Below are positions 8,247 to 15,520 of a stretch of 64,000 nt of DNA, piece after piece. The notes beneath the pieces are model-generated. The model was not told the DNA's origin and ran no database searches. It saw nothing but the letters and a program-made list of their open reading frames with translations. Position numbers and translations under genes: made by a program. The DNA is from Agromyces sp. Marseille-P2726 (GTDB lineage Bacteria > Actinomycetota > Actinomycetes > Actinomycetales > Microbacteriaceae): NCBI RefSeq assembly GCF_902809835.1, contig NZ_CADDWM010000010.1, positions 186,001 to 250,000 of the forward strand. Direction: 5' to 3'. Position 1 is the stretch's first letter. Every line of letters begins with the position of its first letter.

Positions 8247-9371
8247 TCAGGCGGGCGGCGAGACCTCGATGCCGACGGCGGCCCACCCGGCCATGATGGC
8301 CCTCGTCTCGGCCGAGGTGCGGCCGAACCGCTCGACGGCTGCGCGCGCCGTCTCGGCCGCGAACTGCCGGAAACTCGCGGTCGGACGCAGCCGGCCCGAC
8401 GTGAGAACGTCGTACCACACACGCCCGGTGTGCTCCCACGCGAAACCGCCGATCTCGACCGCGGCGAGCGCGAATGCCCGATTCGGTATTCCCGAGTTCA
8501 GGTGCACGCCACCGTTGTCGTCGTCGGTCTCGATGTAGCGGTCGAAGTGGTCGGGCTGCGGGTCGCGGCCGAGGATGTCGTCGTCGTAGGCGGTGCCGGG
8601 CTCCTTCATGGAACGGATGGCTCGACCCTCGACCGCGTCGGTGAACACGCCCTCGCCGATCAGCCAGGTCGCCGACTCGGCGTCTTGGCTCATCGAGTAC
8701 GGCTCGACGAGCGCGCCGAACACGTCGGCGACGGGCTCGTTGAGCGCCCCCGACTGCCGCTGGTAACGGAGTCGTGCGGTGCGCTCGATGACCCCGTGGG
8801 TGAGCTCGTGCCCGATGACGCTGATCGAGTCGGTGAACCCGCGGAAGATCTCGCCGTCACCGTCGCCGAACACCATGCGCTCGCCGTCCCAGAAGGCGTT
8901 GTCGTACCGGTCGCCGAAGTGCACGGTCGCCTCGAGCGGCATGCCCGCGTCATCGATCGAGTCGCGGGCGTAGACCCGGGCGAACAGCTCGACCGTCTCG
9001 CCCAGCCCGTCGTAGGCGTCGTCGACCGCGGCATCGCCGGTCGGCGGCTGGCCCTCCCGCCGCACGAGCCGCCCGGGCAGCGTGTCGGCGCCCTCGGCGC
9101 CGGAGATGCGCCGATCGGGTTGCGGCGCGGGGCCGGGCCGCGCGGCGGGTCGTTCGTCGCGGGCGCGCAGCTCTGGCCCGACGAACGGCGGGAGATCGCC
9201 GGCGGCGCGCCACTCGAGCAGCGGCGCATCGCGGAGCAGCGACCTGCGTGCGGCTTCCGCAGCCTCATCGAACCGTGGCCCGGCGGTGAGCGCGATGCGT
9301 GCGAGCAGGTAGGGCGGCACGATCGCGTGGTGCGGCGTCGGATGGGAGTAGGGCCGTGGCATCCGCGTCAT
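8247..9371 (-). CDS. M4 family metallopeptidase (protealysin-like)
   Basis: A 374-residue thermolysin-family zinc protease. The zinc/catalytic motif HELTH is at residues 188-192, and the third ligand lies in GALNEPVADVFG. NSGIPNRAFALAA and EHTGRVWYDVL are the C-terminal M4 signatures. The N-terminus has a short protealysin-type propeptide (IVPPYLLARIA), and no signal peptide is visible, so the export route is unclear. Start ATG at 9371 is preferred because of the conserved IVPPYLL context. The gene is paired with its likely inhibitor downstream and lies only 14 bp from a divergent gene. Confidence 0.92.
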   Translation of the reverse strand: MTRMPRPYSHPTPHHAIVPPYLLARIALTAGPRFDEAAEAARRSLLRDAPLLEWRAAGDLPPFVGPELRARDERPAARPGPAPQPDRRISGAEGADTLPGRLVRREGQPPTGDAAVDDAYDGLGETVELFARVYARDSIDDAGMPLEATVHFGDRYDNAFWDGERMVFGDGDGEIFRGFTDSISVIGHELTHGVIERTARLRYQRQSGALNEPVADVFGALVEPYSMSQDAESATWLIGEGVFTDAVEGRAIRSMKEPGTAYDDDILGRDPQPDHFDRYIETDDDNGGVHLNSGIPNRAFALAAVEIGGFAWEHTGRVWYDVLTSGRLRPTASFRQFAAETARAAVERFGRTSAETRAIMAGWAAVGIEVSPPA

Positions 9372-9373
9372 GG

Positions 9374-9383
9374 AACGATCGTG
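9374..9383. promoter_or_regulatory. Overlapping divergent -10-like elements
   Basis: AACGAT (9374-9379, forward) and CACGAT (complement of 9378-9383) overlap on the palindromic core CGATCG. Each ends exactly 6 nt before a start codon, at 9386 forward and 9371 reverse. With only 14 bp between the two starts, leaderless divergent transcription is the simplest explanation; neither hexamer is a strong consensus match. Confidence 0.4.
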
Positions 9384-9385
9384 GC

Positions 9386-10264
9386 ATGTCCCGCCGACAG
9401 GCATGGGAAGCTGAGAGGGTGTCCGCCGCACTCGCAACCCAGCCGACGGTGCGAACCCACCCGATCGGGCTCATCCCGGCGGCGCTCGTGTGCGGGGCCG
9501 CGGTGCTGCTGTTCGGCTTCCTGCTGCCGATCGCGGGCTACGCCATGCTCGCGGCCGGTCTCGTCGCCGCGTGGCTCACCGACCGGTCGGGTCGCACCAG
9601 CCGGCTGCTGGCCGACCTCGCCCTCATCGCCGTGGGGCAGGTGATCATCTCGACGATCTCGCTCGAGGCCGACATCAGCTATCCGGCGATGGCGCGCTTC
9701 GCGGTCGTGCTCGGCGCAGCGGTGGTCGTGCCGTACGTGCTCTCGCGGTACTGGTACGGCGACCGCGTCATCCGCTTCCCCTGGCGGACCGGCCGCCGCT
9801 GGACCCGCACCCAGTGGATCTACCTCATCGCGGTGACCGTGGCCGGATGGCTCATCCTCCCCTTCTACTTCATCACCTCGGGCGTCTACCAGAACTGGCC
9901 GACCGTCACCGCACCCGACGAGATCGCCCGACTCTTCGTCGGCGTCAACGCCGTCGGCACCTGGGACGAGCTGTTCTTCATCTGCACGGTCTTCGCGCTG
10001 CTGCGCCGGCACTTCCCGACGTGGCAGGCCAACCTGCTGCAGGCGGTCGTGTTCGTGTCGTTCCTGTGGGAACTCGGCTACCAGTCGTGGGGTCCGCTGC
10101 TCACCATCCCGTTCGCGCTCATCCAGGGCTACACGTTCAAGCTCACGAAGTCGCTGACCTACGTGCTCGTGGTGCACCTCATCTTCGACGCGGTCGTCTT
10201 CTGCGTCATCGTGTACGCGCACAACGGCTGGCCGGCGATCTTCCCGCTGGTGCCGGGCGGGTAG
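9386..10264 (+). CDS. CPBP-family intramembrane metalloprotease-like protein
   Basis: A 292-residue protein with about eight transmembrane helices. The CPBP/Abi protease motifs are partly recognisable: WDELFFICTVFALLRR at motif 1 (Asp-Glu where Glu-Glu is usual) and HLIFD at motif 3. The substitution means activity is uncertain. Family members cleave membrane-embedded substrates such as prenylated peptides or anti-sigma factors. ATG at 9386 has no Shine-Dalgarno sequence; GTG at 9419-9421 preceded by GAGAGG is an alternative start that removes 11 residues. Confidence 0.75.
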   Translation: MSRRQAWEAERVSAALATQPTVRTHPIGLIPAALVCGAAVLLFGFLLPIAGYAMLAAGLVAAWLTDRSGRTSRLLADLALIAVGQVIISTISLEADISYPAMARFAVVLGAAVVVPYVLSRYWYGDRVIRFPWRTGRRWTRTQWIYLIAVTVAGWLILPFYFITSGVYQNWPTVTAPDEIARLFVGVNAVGTWDELFFICTVFALLRRHFPTWQANLLQAVVFVSFLWELGYQSWGPLLTIPFALIQGYTFKLTKSLTYVLVVHLIFDAVVFCVIVYAHNGWPAIFPLVPGG

Positions 10265-10306
10265 AGGTCGGGCGAACGGATGTCGCGGGAGGCAGCTGCG
10301 TCGACC

Positions 10307-10771
10307 TCAGGACGGTCGGCGCAGCCGCATCACCGATCGCACCGCGGCGACGGTGAGTACGCCGGCTGCAGCGACGATCGCGACGCAGAGGGCCCAGTCG
10401 AAGGGCCCCGGCTTCGGCGGCGGGGTCTCGAACACCGCACCTGATTCGCTGCCATAGACGGTCGCGGTGTCACCGACCACAAGATCGTCGCTGCGGAGGT
10501 CGGCACTGGCGCCATCGGGGAGTTCCACGGTCACGACGCGGAACGATTCGAGGCCGTTGCCGCGACGGTCGGCGACCATCGCTTGCTCGGTGTGCTCGGC
10601 GACGACGGTGGCTTCGACCGGCGGGTACGTTGCGGTGGCACGAGCGGAGGTCTGGATGATCGCGACGACCGCCAGCACGCCGAGCACGGCGGCCATGATC
10701 GCGAGCACGGTGGCGGTGACCGCGGGCGGCGGGTACCCAGCTGGTTCTCTGGTTCGATGGTCGGCGGTCAT
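10307..10771 (-). CDS. Two-helix membrane protein of unknown function
   Basis: A 154-residue protein with hydrophobic helices at about residues 20-42 and 125-143, enclosing a soluble beta-rich segment (YPPVEATVVAEHTEQ, then RVVTVELPDGAS) that resembles DUF3592-type domains. The predicted topology puts the middle domain outside. Start ATG at 10771 follows GAGAGG. The gene is not obviously linked to its neighbours, and no function can be assigned. Confidence 0.75.
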   Translation of the reverse strand: MTADHRTREPAGYPPPAVTATVLAIMAAVLGVLAVVAIIQTSARATATYPPVEATVVAEHTEQAMVADRRGNGLESFRVVTVELPDGASADLRSDDLVVGDTATVYGSESGAVFETPPPKPGPFDWALCVAIVAAAGVLTVAAVRSVMRLRRPS

Positions 10772-10811
10772 GGGTGCGACCTCTCAGGACTTCCTTCTCA
10801 CCATCGTGACA

Positions 10812-10931
10812 CGGACCCGATCACGCCGAAGCAGTCGGACCCGACCATGTCGAAGCAGTCGGACCCGACCACCCCGAAGCAGTCGGACCCGATCGCGCCG
10901 AAGCAGTCGGACCCGACGACGCCGAAGCAGT
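10812..10931. repeat. Five tandem copies of a 24-bp repeat
   Basis: Five consecutive 24-bp units, each beginning CGGACCCGA and ending CGAAGCAGT, with differences confined to about six central positions. The array fills the space between the DUF222/HNH gene (its stop codon at 10931-10933 overlaps the last base) and the start region of the minus-strand membrane protein. On the minus strand one frame would read SGPTAS-type octapeptides, but this is not the frame of the HNH protein. There are no spacers, so it is not a CRISPR. Confidence 0.9.
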
Positions 10932-12349
10932 CAGAACGGCACCGGATCGTGCTCCTCGATCAACCATTCCAACTCGAGATCGATCCAACCGGCGGCCGGA
11001 TCGGGTGGGATCGGCGGCGGAGCGGGCGGTGGATCCGGCACCGCGTCTCGCGATGGACCTTCGCCCGGAGACACCGGCGTGAACGGCCGCTCGGGCAGGG
11101 TGCGCAGCATGTGCCCAGCGGGGGAGGTCCATCGCATCACGCCGCCGGGCTCCTGCACCACGCGCCATCCGCTCTCGTGCTTGAGGCGGTGATGGTGTCG
11201 GCAGAGCGCCGCGAGATTCATGTCGCAGGTCTCGCCGCCGTGCGCACGGGCGACCGTGTGATCGAGGTCGGCGCGGTCGGCCCGTCGCGAGCAGCCGGGG
11301 AAGCGGCACTGCCCGTCGCGCAACCGCACGAACCCGTCGAGGTCGGCCGGCGCGCGATAGTGCTCGCGCCCGTAGCTGAGCACGGCGCCCGTCTCTGGGT
11401 GCACGAGGAGGCGGCGCAGCGACGGCGCGTGCCCCACGAGCCGCCGCGCGGTGTCGTCGTCGATCGGACCGTATCCCTCGAGCTCGGCGGGCCCACCGTC
11501 GAGCCCGATCAGCGTCAGCACGGGCACGGTCACGTTGATGCGCGGTTGCACGGCGCCGGTGAGGCTGCGGGTGCGCTCGTCGTCGGTGAGCACCCCGGCG
11601 AGGAGCAGGTCGGCGGCGAGGTCGGCCCGGCGTTGGGCCGTCGTGCGAGCGTCGCCCGCCGCATGGCGCGAAGCGAGCATGTCGAGCCGACTCTGGACGG
11701 CCACCGCACGCTCGGCCTCGATGCACAGGCTGAGCCACGCCATGCCGTCGGGCGCGGGCTCGACGCAGACTCGCCGCTCGGAGGCGGCCCGCGCCCGCCG
11801 GTCGGCGAGGGGCTCGGGATGCAACTGCTCGCGGACCCGACGCATGCGCCGCCGCACGTCGGAGTTCGTCGACACCACGCCGCGTTCGAGCGCGGCCGAC
11901 GCGGCGTCGAGCGCGACCCGTTCGACGGCGTCGGCGACGTCGACCGGCAGGTCTTGTGTGAGTTCGAGCACCGACCGGAGTTGGGTGAGCGCGATGTCGC
12001 CCCGGCGCAGCGCTCCGAGCGTGTCACTGCGCGCACCGGTGAGCCGCTCGGCCTCGGAGACCAGCCGCGACGCCCCGGCCTCGTGTTGCCCGAGCGTGGT
12101 CGCGAGCTCGGCGATGAAGGACCGGGTCGCCATGTCGCGCTCGGCGCTCGTGCTCGTCGCCGCGACGCCCTCGACCTCGTTCGCCAGTTCGCGGGCGCGC
12201 TGGATGCGAACGTACTGGCCGGCCTGGATCTGCCGGATGACGCGTTCGAACGTCTCGATCGCCGTCAATTCGAACTCGAGCTCCGCCTGGGGCGAGAGGT
12301 CGAGTTCGGCCAGCATGAGACCATCGAAGCAGCACCCACCGACACTCAT
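10931..12349 (-). CDS. DUF222 / 13E12-repeat family HNH endonuclease-like protein
   Basis: A 472-residue protein of the large actinobacterial 13E12/DUF222 family. The DUF222 helical region spans roughly residues 20-330, followed by an HNH module: DGQCRFPGCSRRADRADLDH (two Cys, Asp-His) and NLAALCRHHHRLKH, with all metal and catalytic positions present. A Pro-rich stretch (SPGEGPS to PPIPPDPAAG) precedes the C-terminus. The biological role of the family is unknown. Members are multicopy and often placed among accessory genes. ATG at 12349 is the first start; the Met at residue 12 is a possible alternative. Confidence 0.88.
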   Translation of the reverse strand: MSVGGCCFDGLMLAELDLSPQAELEFELTAIETFERVIRQIQAGQYVRIQRARELANEVEGVAATSTSAERDMATRSFIAELATTLGQHEAGASRLVSEAERLTGARSDTLGALRRGDIALTQLRSVLELTQDLPVDVADAVERVALDAASAALERGVVSTNSDVRRRMRRVREQLHPEPLADRRARAASERRVCVEPAPDGMAWLSLCIEAERAVAVQSRLDMLASRHAAGDARTTAQRRADLAADLLLAGVLTDDERTRSLTGAVQPRINVTVPVLTLIGLDGGPAELEGYGPIDDDTARRLVGHAPSLRRLLVHPETGAVLSYGREHYRAPADLDGFVRLRDGQCRFPGCSRRADRADLDHTVARAHGGETCDMNLAALCRHHHRLKHESGWRVVQEPGGVMRWTSPAGHMLRTLPERPFTPVSPGEGPSRDAVPDPPPAPPPIPPDPAAGWIDLELEWLIEEHDPVPF

Positions 12350-12444
12350 GCGGTGAATGGATGCAGCGGTCAGCCGACCATTCGGGCACGCCGCTGAGAG
12401 ATCGGGGCGGATGCCTCAAGGGGGCGGCTCGCGGCATCCGACGC

Positions 12445-12813
12445 CTACTTCTCGACGGATGCCCCGTGCCGGCCGAGCCACTCGAGGATCACCGCCACGT
12501 GGTTGACGGTCGGATCGTGCGATGAGTAGAGCAGCGTGACGCGGTCGTGCTCTCGTCCCAGCTCGAGCAGCGCGTCGGTCGCGTCGGAATTCGCGTCGAG
12601 CTCGGCGACGTATCGGCCCACGAACTCGTCATGTCGATCGGGGCTCCCGTGCCACTCCTTGCGAAGGTCGGCAGACGGCGAAACCTCCTTGAGCCACTGA
12701 TCGAGGGCGGCGCGGTCCTTCGAGACACCGCGGGGCCACAGCCGATCGACGAGCACCCGGTAGCCGTCGGATGCCGCGGGCTCGTCGTACACGCGCTTCA
12801 TCGTGAACCCCAT
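12445..12813 (-). CDS. DUF488 family protein
   Basis: A 122-residue DUF488 protein of the short YeaO-like type, with the signature VLVDRLWPRGVSKD near residue 20, LRKEWHG in the middle and VTLLYSSHD near residue 95. The biochemical role is not established. Start ATG at 12813 or 12801 (MKRVYDEPA); the second is the family-like N-terminus. It is divergent from the oxidoreductase at 12860 with 46 bp between starts. Confidence 0.85.
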   Translation of the reverse strand: MGFTMKRVYDEPAASDGYRVLVDRLWPRGVSKDRAALDQWLKEVSPSADLRKEWHGSPDRHDEFVGRYVAELDANSDATDALLELGREHDRVTLLYSSHDPTVNHVAVILEWLGRHGASVEK

Positions 12814-12859
12814 ACCCGCCAGTCTGCCCGCGTTCGCGCCGGCTCGCTACGCTCGCCTC

Positions 12860-13816
12860 ATGCGCGCGATCGTCCTCGACCGCTACGGCCCGCCCGAGCA
12901 GGTCATGCGCCTCGCCGACGTGCCGCGGACGACACCCGCGCCGGGTGAGGCGCTCGTCCGCGTGGCCGCCGTCTCGATCAACTCGTGGGATGTCGACGTC
13001 GTGACGGGCGCATTGTTCACGAGGGTCGTGGCGCCGTTTCGTCCGAAGCATCAGATCATCGGGTCGGATGTCGCGGGCGAGGTCATCGCCGTCGGCCACG
13101 GCGTGACCCGTCATCGCCCGGGCGACCGGGTGTTCGGCGAGCTGACCGCTGCAGGCTGGGGCGGATTCGCGGAGTTCGTCGCGGCGCGCGAGGACGCCCT
13201 CGTGCCGCTCCCCACCGCGGTCGACGACGTCACCGCCGCGGCGTTGCCGCAGGCGGGGAGCATGGCGTTGCAGGCGCTCGTCGACCGCGACGCGCTCGAG
13301 GGGCGTCGTGTGCTCATCGTCGGCGCCGGCGGGGGAGTGGGCACGTTCGCACTGCAGCTGGCGACGCAGGCCGGAGCGCGCGTCGCCGTCATCGATCGGG
13401 CGGCGAAGCTCGACCGCCTGCGCGAGCTCGGGGCATCCGACGCCTTCGTCGCCGGCGCGATCCCGGTCGACGCCGGCGGCTTCGACCGCATCCTCGACGT
13501 GGTCGGCGCGCTGTCGCCCGCCCAGCATCGCGGTCTGCTCGCACCGGGTGGCTCGGCGGTCGCGATCGGCGGTCGTCCCCGACGCATCCTGGGCTATGCA
13601 CTGGCGGGTGCGCGCAAGGCCGACCGAGACGACGGTCGCAGGGTGCGTCTGCTCGCGGCAGTGCCGAACCGCGACCTGGCCGAACTCGCGAGCCTCGCTG
13701 CCGAGGGCTCGGTGCGGGCGATCGTCGACGGCACGCATCCGCTCCAGGCGGTGCCGCACCAGATTCAGCGACTGCGCGCGGGCGCGGTGTTCGGCAAGGT
13801 GGTCATCGTGCCGTGA
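12860..13816 (+). CDS. NADP-dependent zinc-free alcohol dehydrogenase / quinone oxidoreductase-like protein
   Basis: A 318-residue MDR-superfamily oxidoreductase. The N-terminal GroES-like domain (residues 1-115; ALVRVAAVSINSWDVDV, HQIIGSDVAGEV) is followed by a Rossmann domain with VLIVGAGGGVGTFALQLA at about 150. The Cys ligands of zinc alcohol dehydrogenases are missing, so it belongs with NADPH:quinone oxidoreductases; the substrate is unknown. There is no Shine-Dalgarno sequence: TACGCT (12848-12853) ends 6 nt before the ATG, which suggests a leaderless message. The stop is 11 bp before the rpsO inverted repeat. Confidence 0.87.
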   Translation: MRAIVLDRYGPPEQVMRLADVPRTTPAPGEALVRVAAVSINSWDVDVVTGALFTRVVAPFRPKHQIIGSDVAGEVIAVGHGVTRHRPGDRVFGELTAAGWGGFAEFVAAREDALVPLPTAVDDVTAAALPQAGSMALQALVDRDALEGRRVLIVGAGGGVGTFALQLATQAGARVAVIDRAAKLDRLRELGASDAFVAGAIPVDAGGFDRILDVVGALSPAQHRGLLAPGGSAVAIGGRPRRILGYALAGARKADRDDGRRVRLLAAVPNRDLAELASLAAEGSVRAIVDGTHPLQAVPHQIQRLRAGAVFGKVVIVP

Positions 13817-13886
13817 CGGTGCCTGCCCCGGGGTGCGTCGCGTACTCTTCGATGATCGCCTTCTTGACATCTGCTTCAAGTGCCAT
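13803..13886 (-). pseudogene. Inverted, truncated copy of the rpsO start
   Basis: The minus strand carries an exact copy of the rpsO ribosome binding site, ATG and first 19 codons ([11 protein letters not shown]...THPG). It then runs into unrelated sequence and stops after 27 codons, overlapping the end of the oxidoreductase gene. It lacks the rRNA-binding part of S15 and cannot be a functional second copy. It is a by-product of the inverted duplication at 13828-14130. Confidence 0.8.
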
Positions 13887-14130
13887 AGATGGGATCCCCT
13901 TCCTCTCGTTGCGCGCTGCCCCCGATGCGCCTCGCGGCCCCGTTCGGGAGAGACCGCGACGCGGCATCCGCTCTGCTAGACTCTTGAGGTTGCCGTGAAA
14001 CGGCCGCGCATCAAGAGAGCCCAGGCAGAAGGCCCCGGGCAGCGCGCAACGAGAGGAAGGGGATCCCATCTATGGCACTTGAAGCAGATGTCAAGAAGGC
14101 GATCATCGAAGAGTACGCGACGCACCCCGG
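13828..14130. repeat. Perfect 94-bp inverted repeat around the rpsO start
   Basis: Bases 13828-13921 are the exact reverse complement of 14037-14130, separated by a 115-bp spacer that holds the rpsO promoter region. The right arm contains the rpsO leader end, its ribosome binding site and the first 59 bases of the coding sequence. Both breakpoints are sharp, with unrelated sequence outside, pointing to a recent inverted duplication or an assembly artefact. Confidence 0.95.
13977..14004 (+). promoter_or_regulatory. rpsO promoter -10 and leader hairpin
   Basis: TAGACT at 13977-13982 sits in the context CCGCTCTGCTAG, which is repeated almost exactly before pnp (CCGCTCTGCTAGCAT). The leader then contains a small hairpin, GCCGT-GAA-ACGGC (13992-14004). 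CTCTTGA (13981-13987) could pair with TCAAGAG (14011-14017) if transcription starts further upstream. Ribosomal protein S15 controls its own mRNA through leader structures in many bacteria; whether this is such a site is inference. Confidence 0.5.
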
Positions 14131-14341
14131 TGACACTGGATCCCCTGAGGTCCAGATCGCGCTGCTCACGAAGCGCATCAAAGACCTCACCGAGCACCTG
14201 AAGGCGCACAAGCACGACCACCACTCGCGTCGTGGCCTGCTCCTTCTCGTCGGTCAGCGTCGTCGTCTGCTCGGCTACCTCGCCGACGTCGACATCAACC
14301 GCTACCGCTCGCTCATCGAGCGTCTCGGGCTGCGCCGCTAG
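14072..14341 (+). CDS. rpsO: 30S ribosomal protein S15
   Basis: An 89-residue S15 of full family length, with the conserved [32 protein letters not shown] and [10 protein letters not shown] segments that contact 16S rRNA. It binds early to the central domain of 16S rRNA during 30S assembly. The start is preceded by GAGAGGAAGGGG. In related genomes rpsO is usually close to pnp; here 13 kb of accessory genes lie between them. The first 59 coding bases are duplicated in inverse orientation upstream. A strong terminator follows. Confidence 0.98.
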   Translation: MALEADVKKAIIEEYATHPGDTGSPEVQIALLTKRIKDLTEHLKAHKHDHHSRRGLLLLVGQRRRLLGYLADVDINRYRSLIERLGLRR

Positions 14342-14385
14342 GCGACGTACTCCGCGCGGCTCTCGACGACACCGCGAACTTCTTG

Positions 14386-14428
14386 CGAAGGCCCCACTGC
14401 TGACGACCAGCAGGCGGGGCCTTCGTCA
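14386..14428 (+). terminator. rpsO terminator
   Basis: A 10-bp perfect outer stem (14386-14395 with 14416-14425: CGAAGGCCCC / GGGGCCTTCG) with a further inner CTGCTG/CAGCAG pairing, 45 bp after the rpsO stop. It has only a short T content after it (TCATC). Confidence 0.8.
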
Positions 14429-14448
14429 TCAGAGGTTACGGTGGAAGC

Positions 14449-14931
14449 ATGCCCCGTCTCGCCCTCGCCCTGCGTGTCATCCTGCCCGCCTTCTGGCTCG
14501 GCGCACTCATCGCACTCTCGTTCATCGAGTCGCCCCTGAAGTTCCAGGCGCCGGGCATCACCATCCCCCTCGGCCTCGGCATCGGGCGCCTCGTGTTCAC
14601 CGCCCTCAACTTCCTCGGCGTGGTGATCGCCGCGGTGCTCACGCTCGTCAGCATCCGCCCGGCCGCCGGCCGCCTGTCGTGGTGGCTGCTCGGCGGAGCG
14701 TGGGCGGTCCTGCTCCTCGAGATCCTCGTCATCCGACCGCCGCTGAACGCCCGCACCGATCTCGTGATCGCCGGCGCCGAACCAGGGCAGTCGCCGTTCC
14801 ACTACATCTACATCGCGGCCGACGTGGTGCTCGTGGCGATCCTGATCGCGCTCACCGTGGTCAATGCACGACGCGTCATCCCGGCGGTGTCGCTCGGCGC
14901 CGCACGAGTCGGGGCCGACTCGCGCTCGTAG
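14449..14931 (+). CDS. Four-helix membrane protein of unknown function
   Basis: A 160-residue protein with four predicted transmembrane helices and the motif ALSFIESPLKFQAPG near the first helix, which recalls the DUF4149/TMEM205-like group of small membrane proteins. No catalytic residues are evident. There is no Shine-Dalgarno sequence; TACGGT (14437-14442) ends exactly 6 nt before the ATG, so it is probably transcribed as a leaderless mRNA. It stands alone between the rpsO terminator and a convergent gene. Confidence 0.8.
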   Translation: MPRLALALRVILPAFWLGALIALSFIESPLKFQAPGITIPLGLGIGRLVFTALNFLGVVIAAVLTLVSIRPAAGRLSWWLLGGAWAVLLLEILVIRPPLNARTDLVIAGAEPGQSPFHYIYIAADVVLVAILIALTVVNARRVIPAVSLGAARVGADSRS

Positions 14932-14952
14932 CGAGAGCGGACGCATGCCGCG

Positions 14953-15408
14953 TCAGATCGCACCCCGGTCGACCGCGGCGGCAATGCGGTCGAGCATATC
15001 CTCCGCGCCTCGACGGGCGAGGTCGGGCTCTTCAGTCGCCGGTGCTGCGAGGGTGTAGCTGAGGTCGGTGCCGCCGTCGTCGCGCTCGTTGAGCGTCACC
15101 GTGACGACCTCCTGCTCCTCGTCGAACGCGAGCACGACGCGCCGCGGAGCTTCGAGCTCGGCATAACGGAATCCGAACGGGATCTCGGAGCCATCGGCGT
15201 CGGCGATCATGACCGCATCCACTCGCCCTCCGGGCCGGGCGGTCACCTTCATGCGATCGGCCGGCGTGCGATAGCCCTCGACCACGAACCAGTGCGCGAG
15301 CCGAGCCGGTTCGACGAACGCACGGAAGAGGCGTGCTGCGTCGGCGTCGAAGCGTCGGCGGATCGAGAAGACCGGCTCATCCTCGGGAACCACGGCCATC
15401 GTCATCAC
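14953..15408 (-). CDS. SRPBCC-fold (AHSA1-like) protein
   Basis: A 151-residue protein of the START/Bet v1 superfamily, Hsp90-activator-like branch. The pattern is typical: FSIRRRFDADAARLFRAFVE at the start, LAHWF, a beta-sheet with VTARPGGRVDAVM and a long C-terminal helix (RGAEDMLDRIAAAVDR). These proteins form a hydrophobic ligand cavity; the ligand here is unknown. It is often annotated as a SRPBCC domain protein. Confidence 0.85.
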   Translation of the reverse strand: MMTMAVVPEDEPVFSIRRRFDADAARLFRAFVEPARLAHWFVVEGYRTPADRMKVTARPGGRVDAVMIADADGSEIPFGFRYAELEAPRRVVLAFDEEQEVVTVTLNERDDGGTDLSYTLAAPATEEPDLARRGAEDMLDRIAAAVDRGAI

Positions 15409-15520
15409 CCCCGCTCCACGCTACGCCGGAGCGGGTCAGGCTTCCATGCGTGTCAACCCGGTTGTCGCGCTTTCGGGCGCCTGCCTACGGTGGCCGCTCA
15501 TTCGAGAACGGGAGCAGCAC

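Noticed and set aside
10812-10931. CRISPR array
   Set aside because: The 24-bp units are contiguous with no unique spacers and no cas genes are nearby; it is a plain tandem repeat.
10821-11738. A minus-strand frame ending in SGPTAS-type peptide repeats as a separate gene
   Set aside because: It overlaps the DUF222/HNH gene in another frame, and most of it is shadow composition; only the repeat tail is of interest.
10931-12349. Mobile element or homing endonuclease
   Set aside because: The HNH domain is part of a DUF222/13E12 protein, a chromosomal family; no intron, intein, terminal repeat or transposase is seen.
13803-13886. A second functional rpsO gene
   Set aside because: Only 19 of 89 codons are present; the rest is replaced by unrelated sequence.
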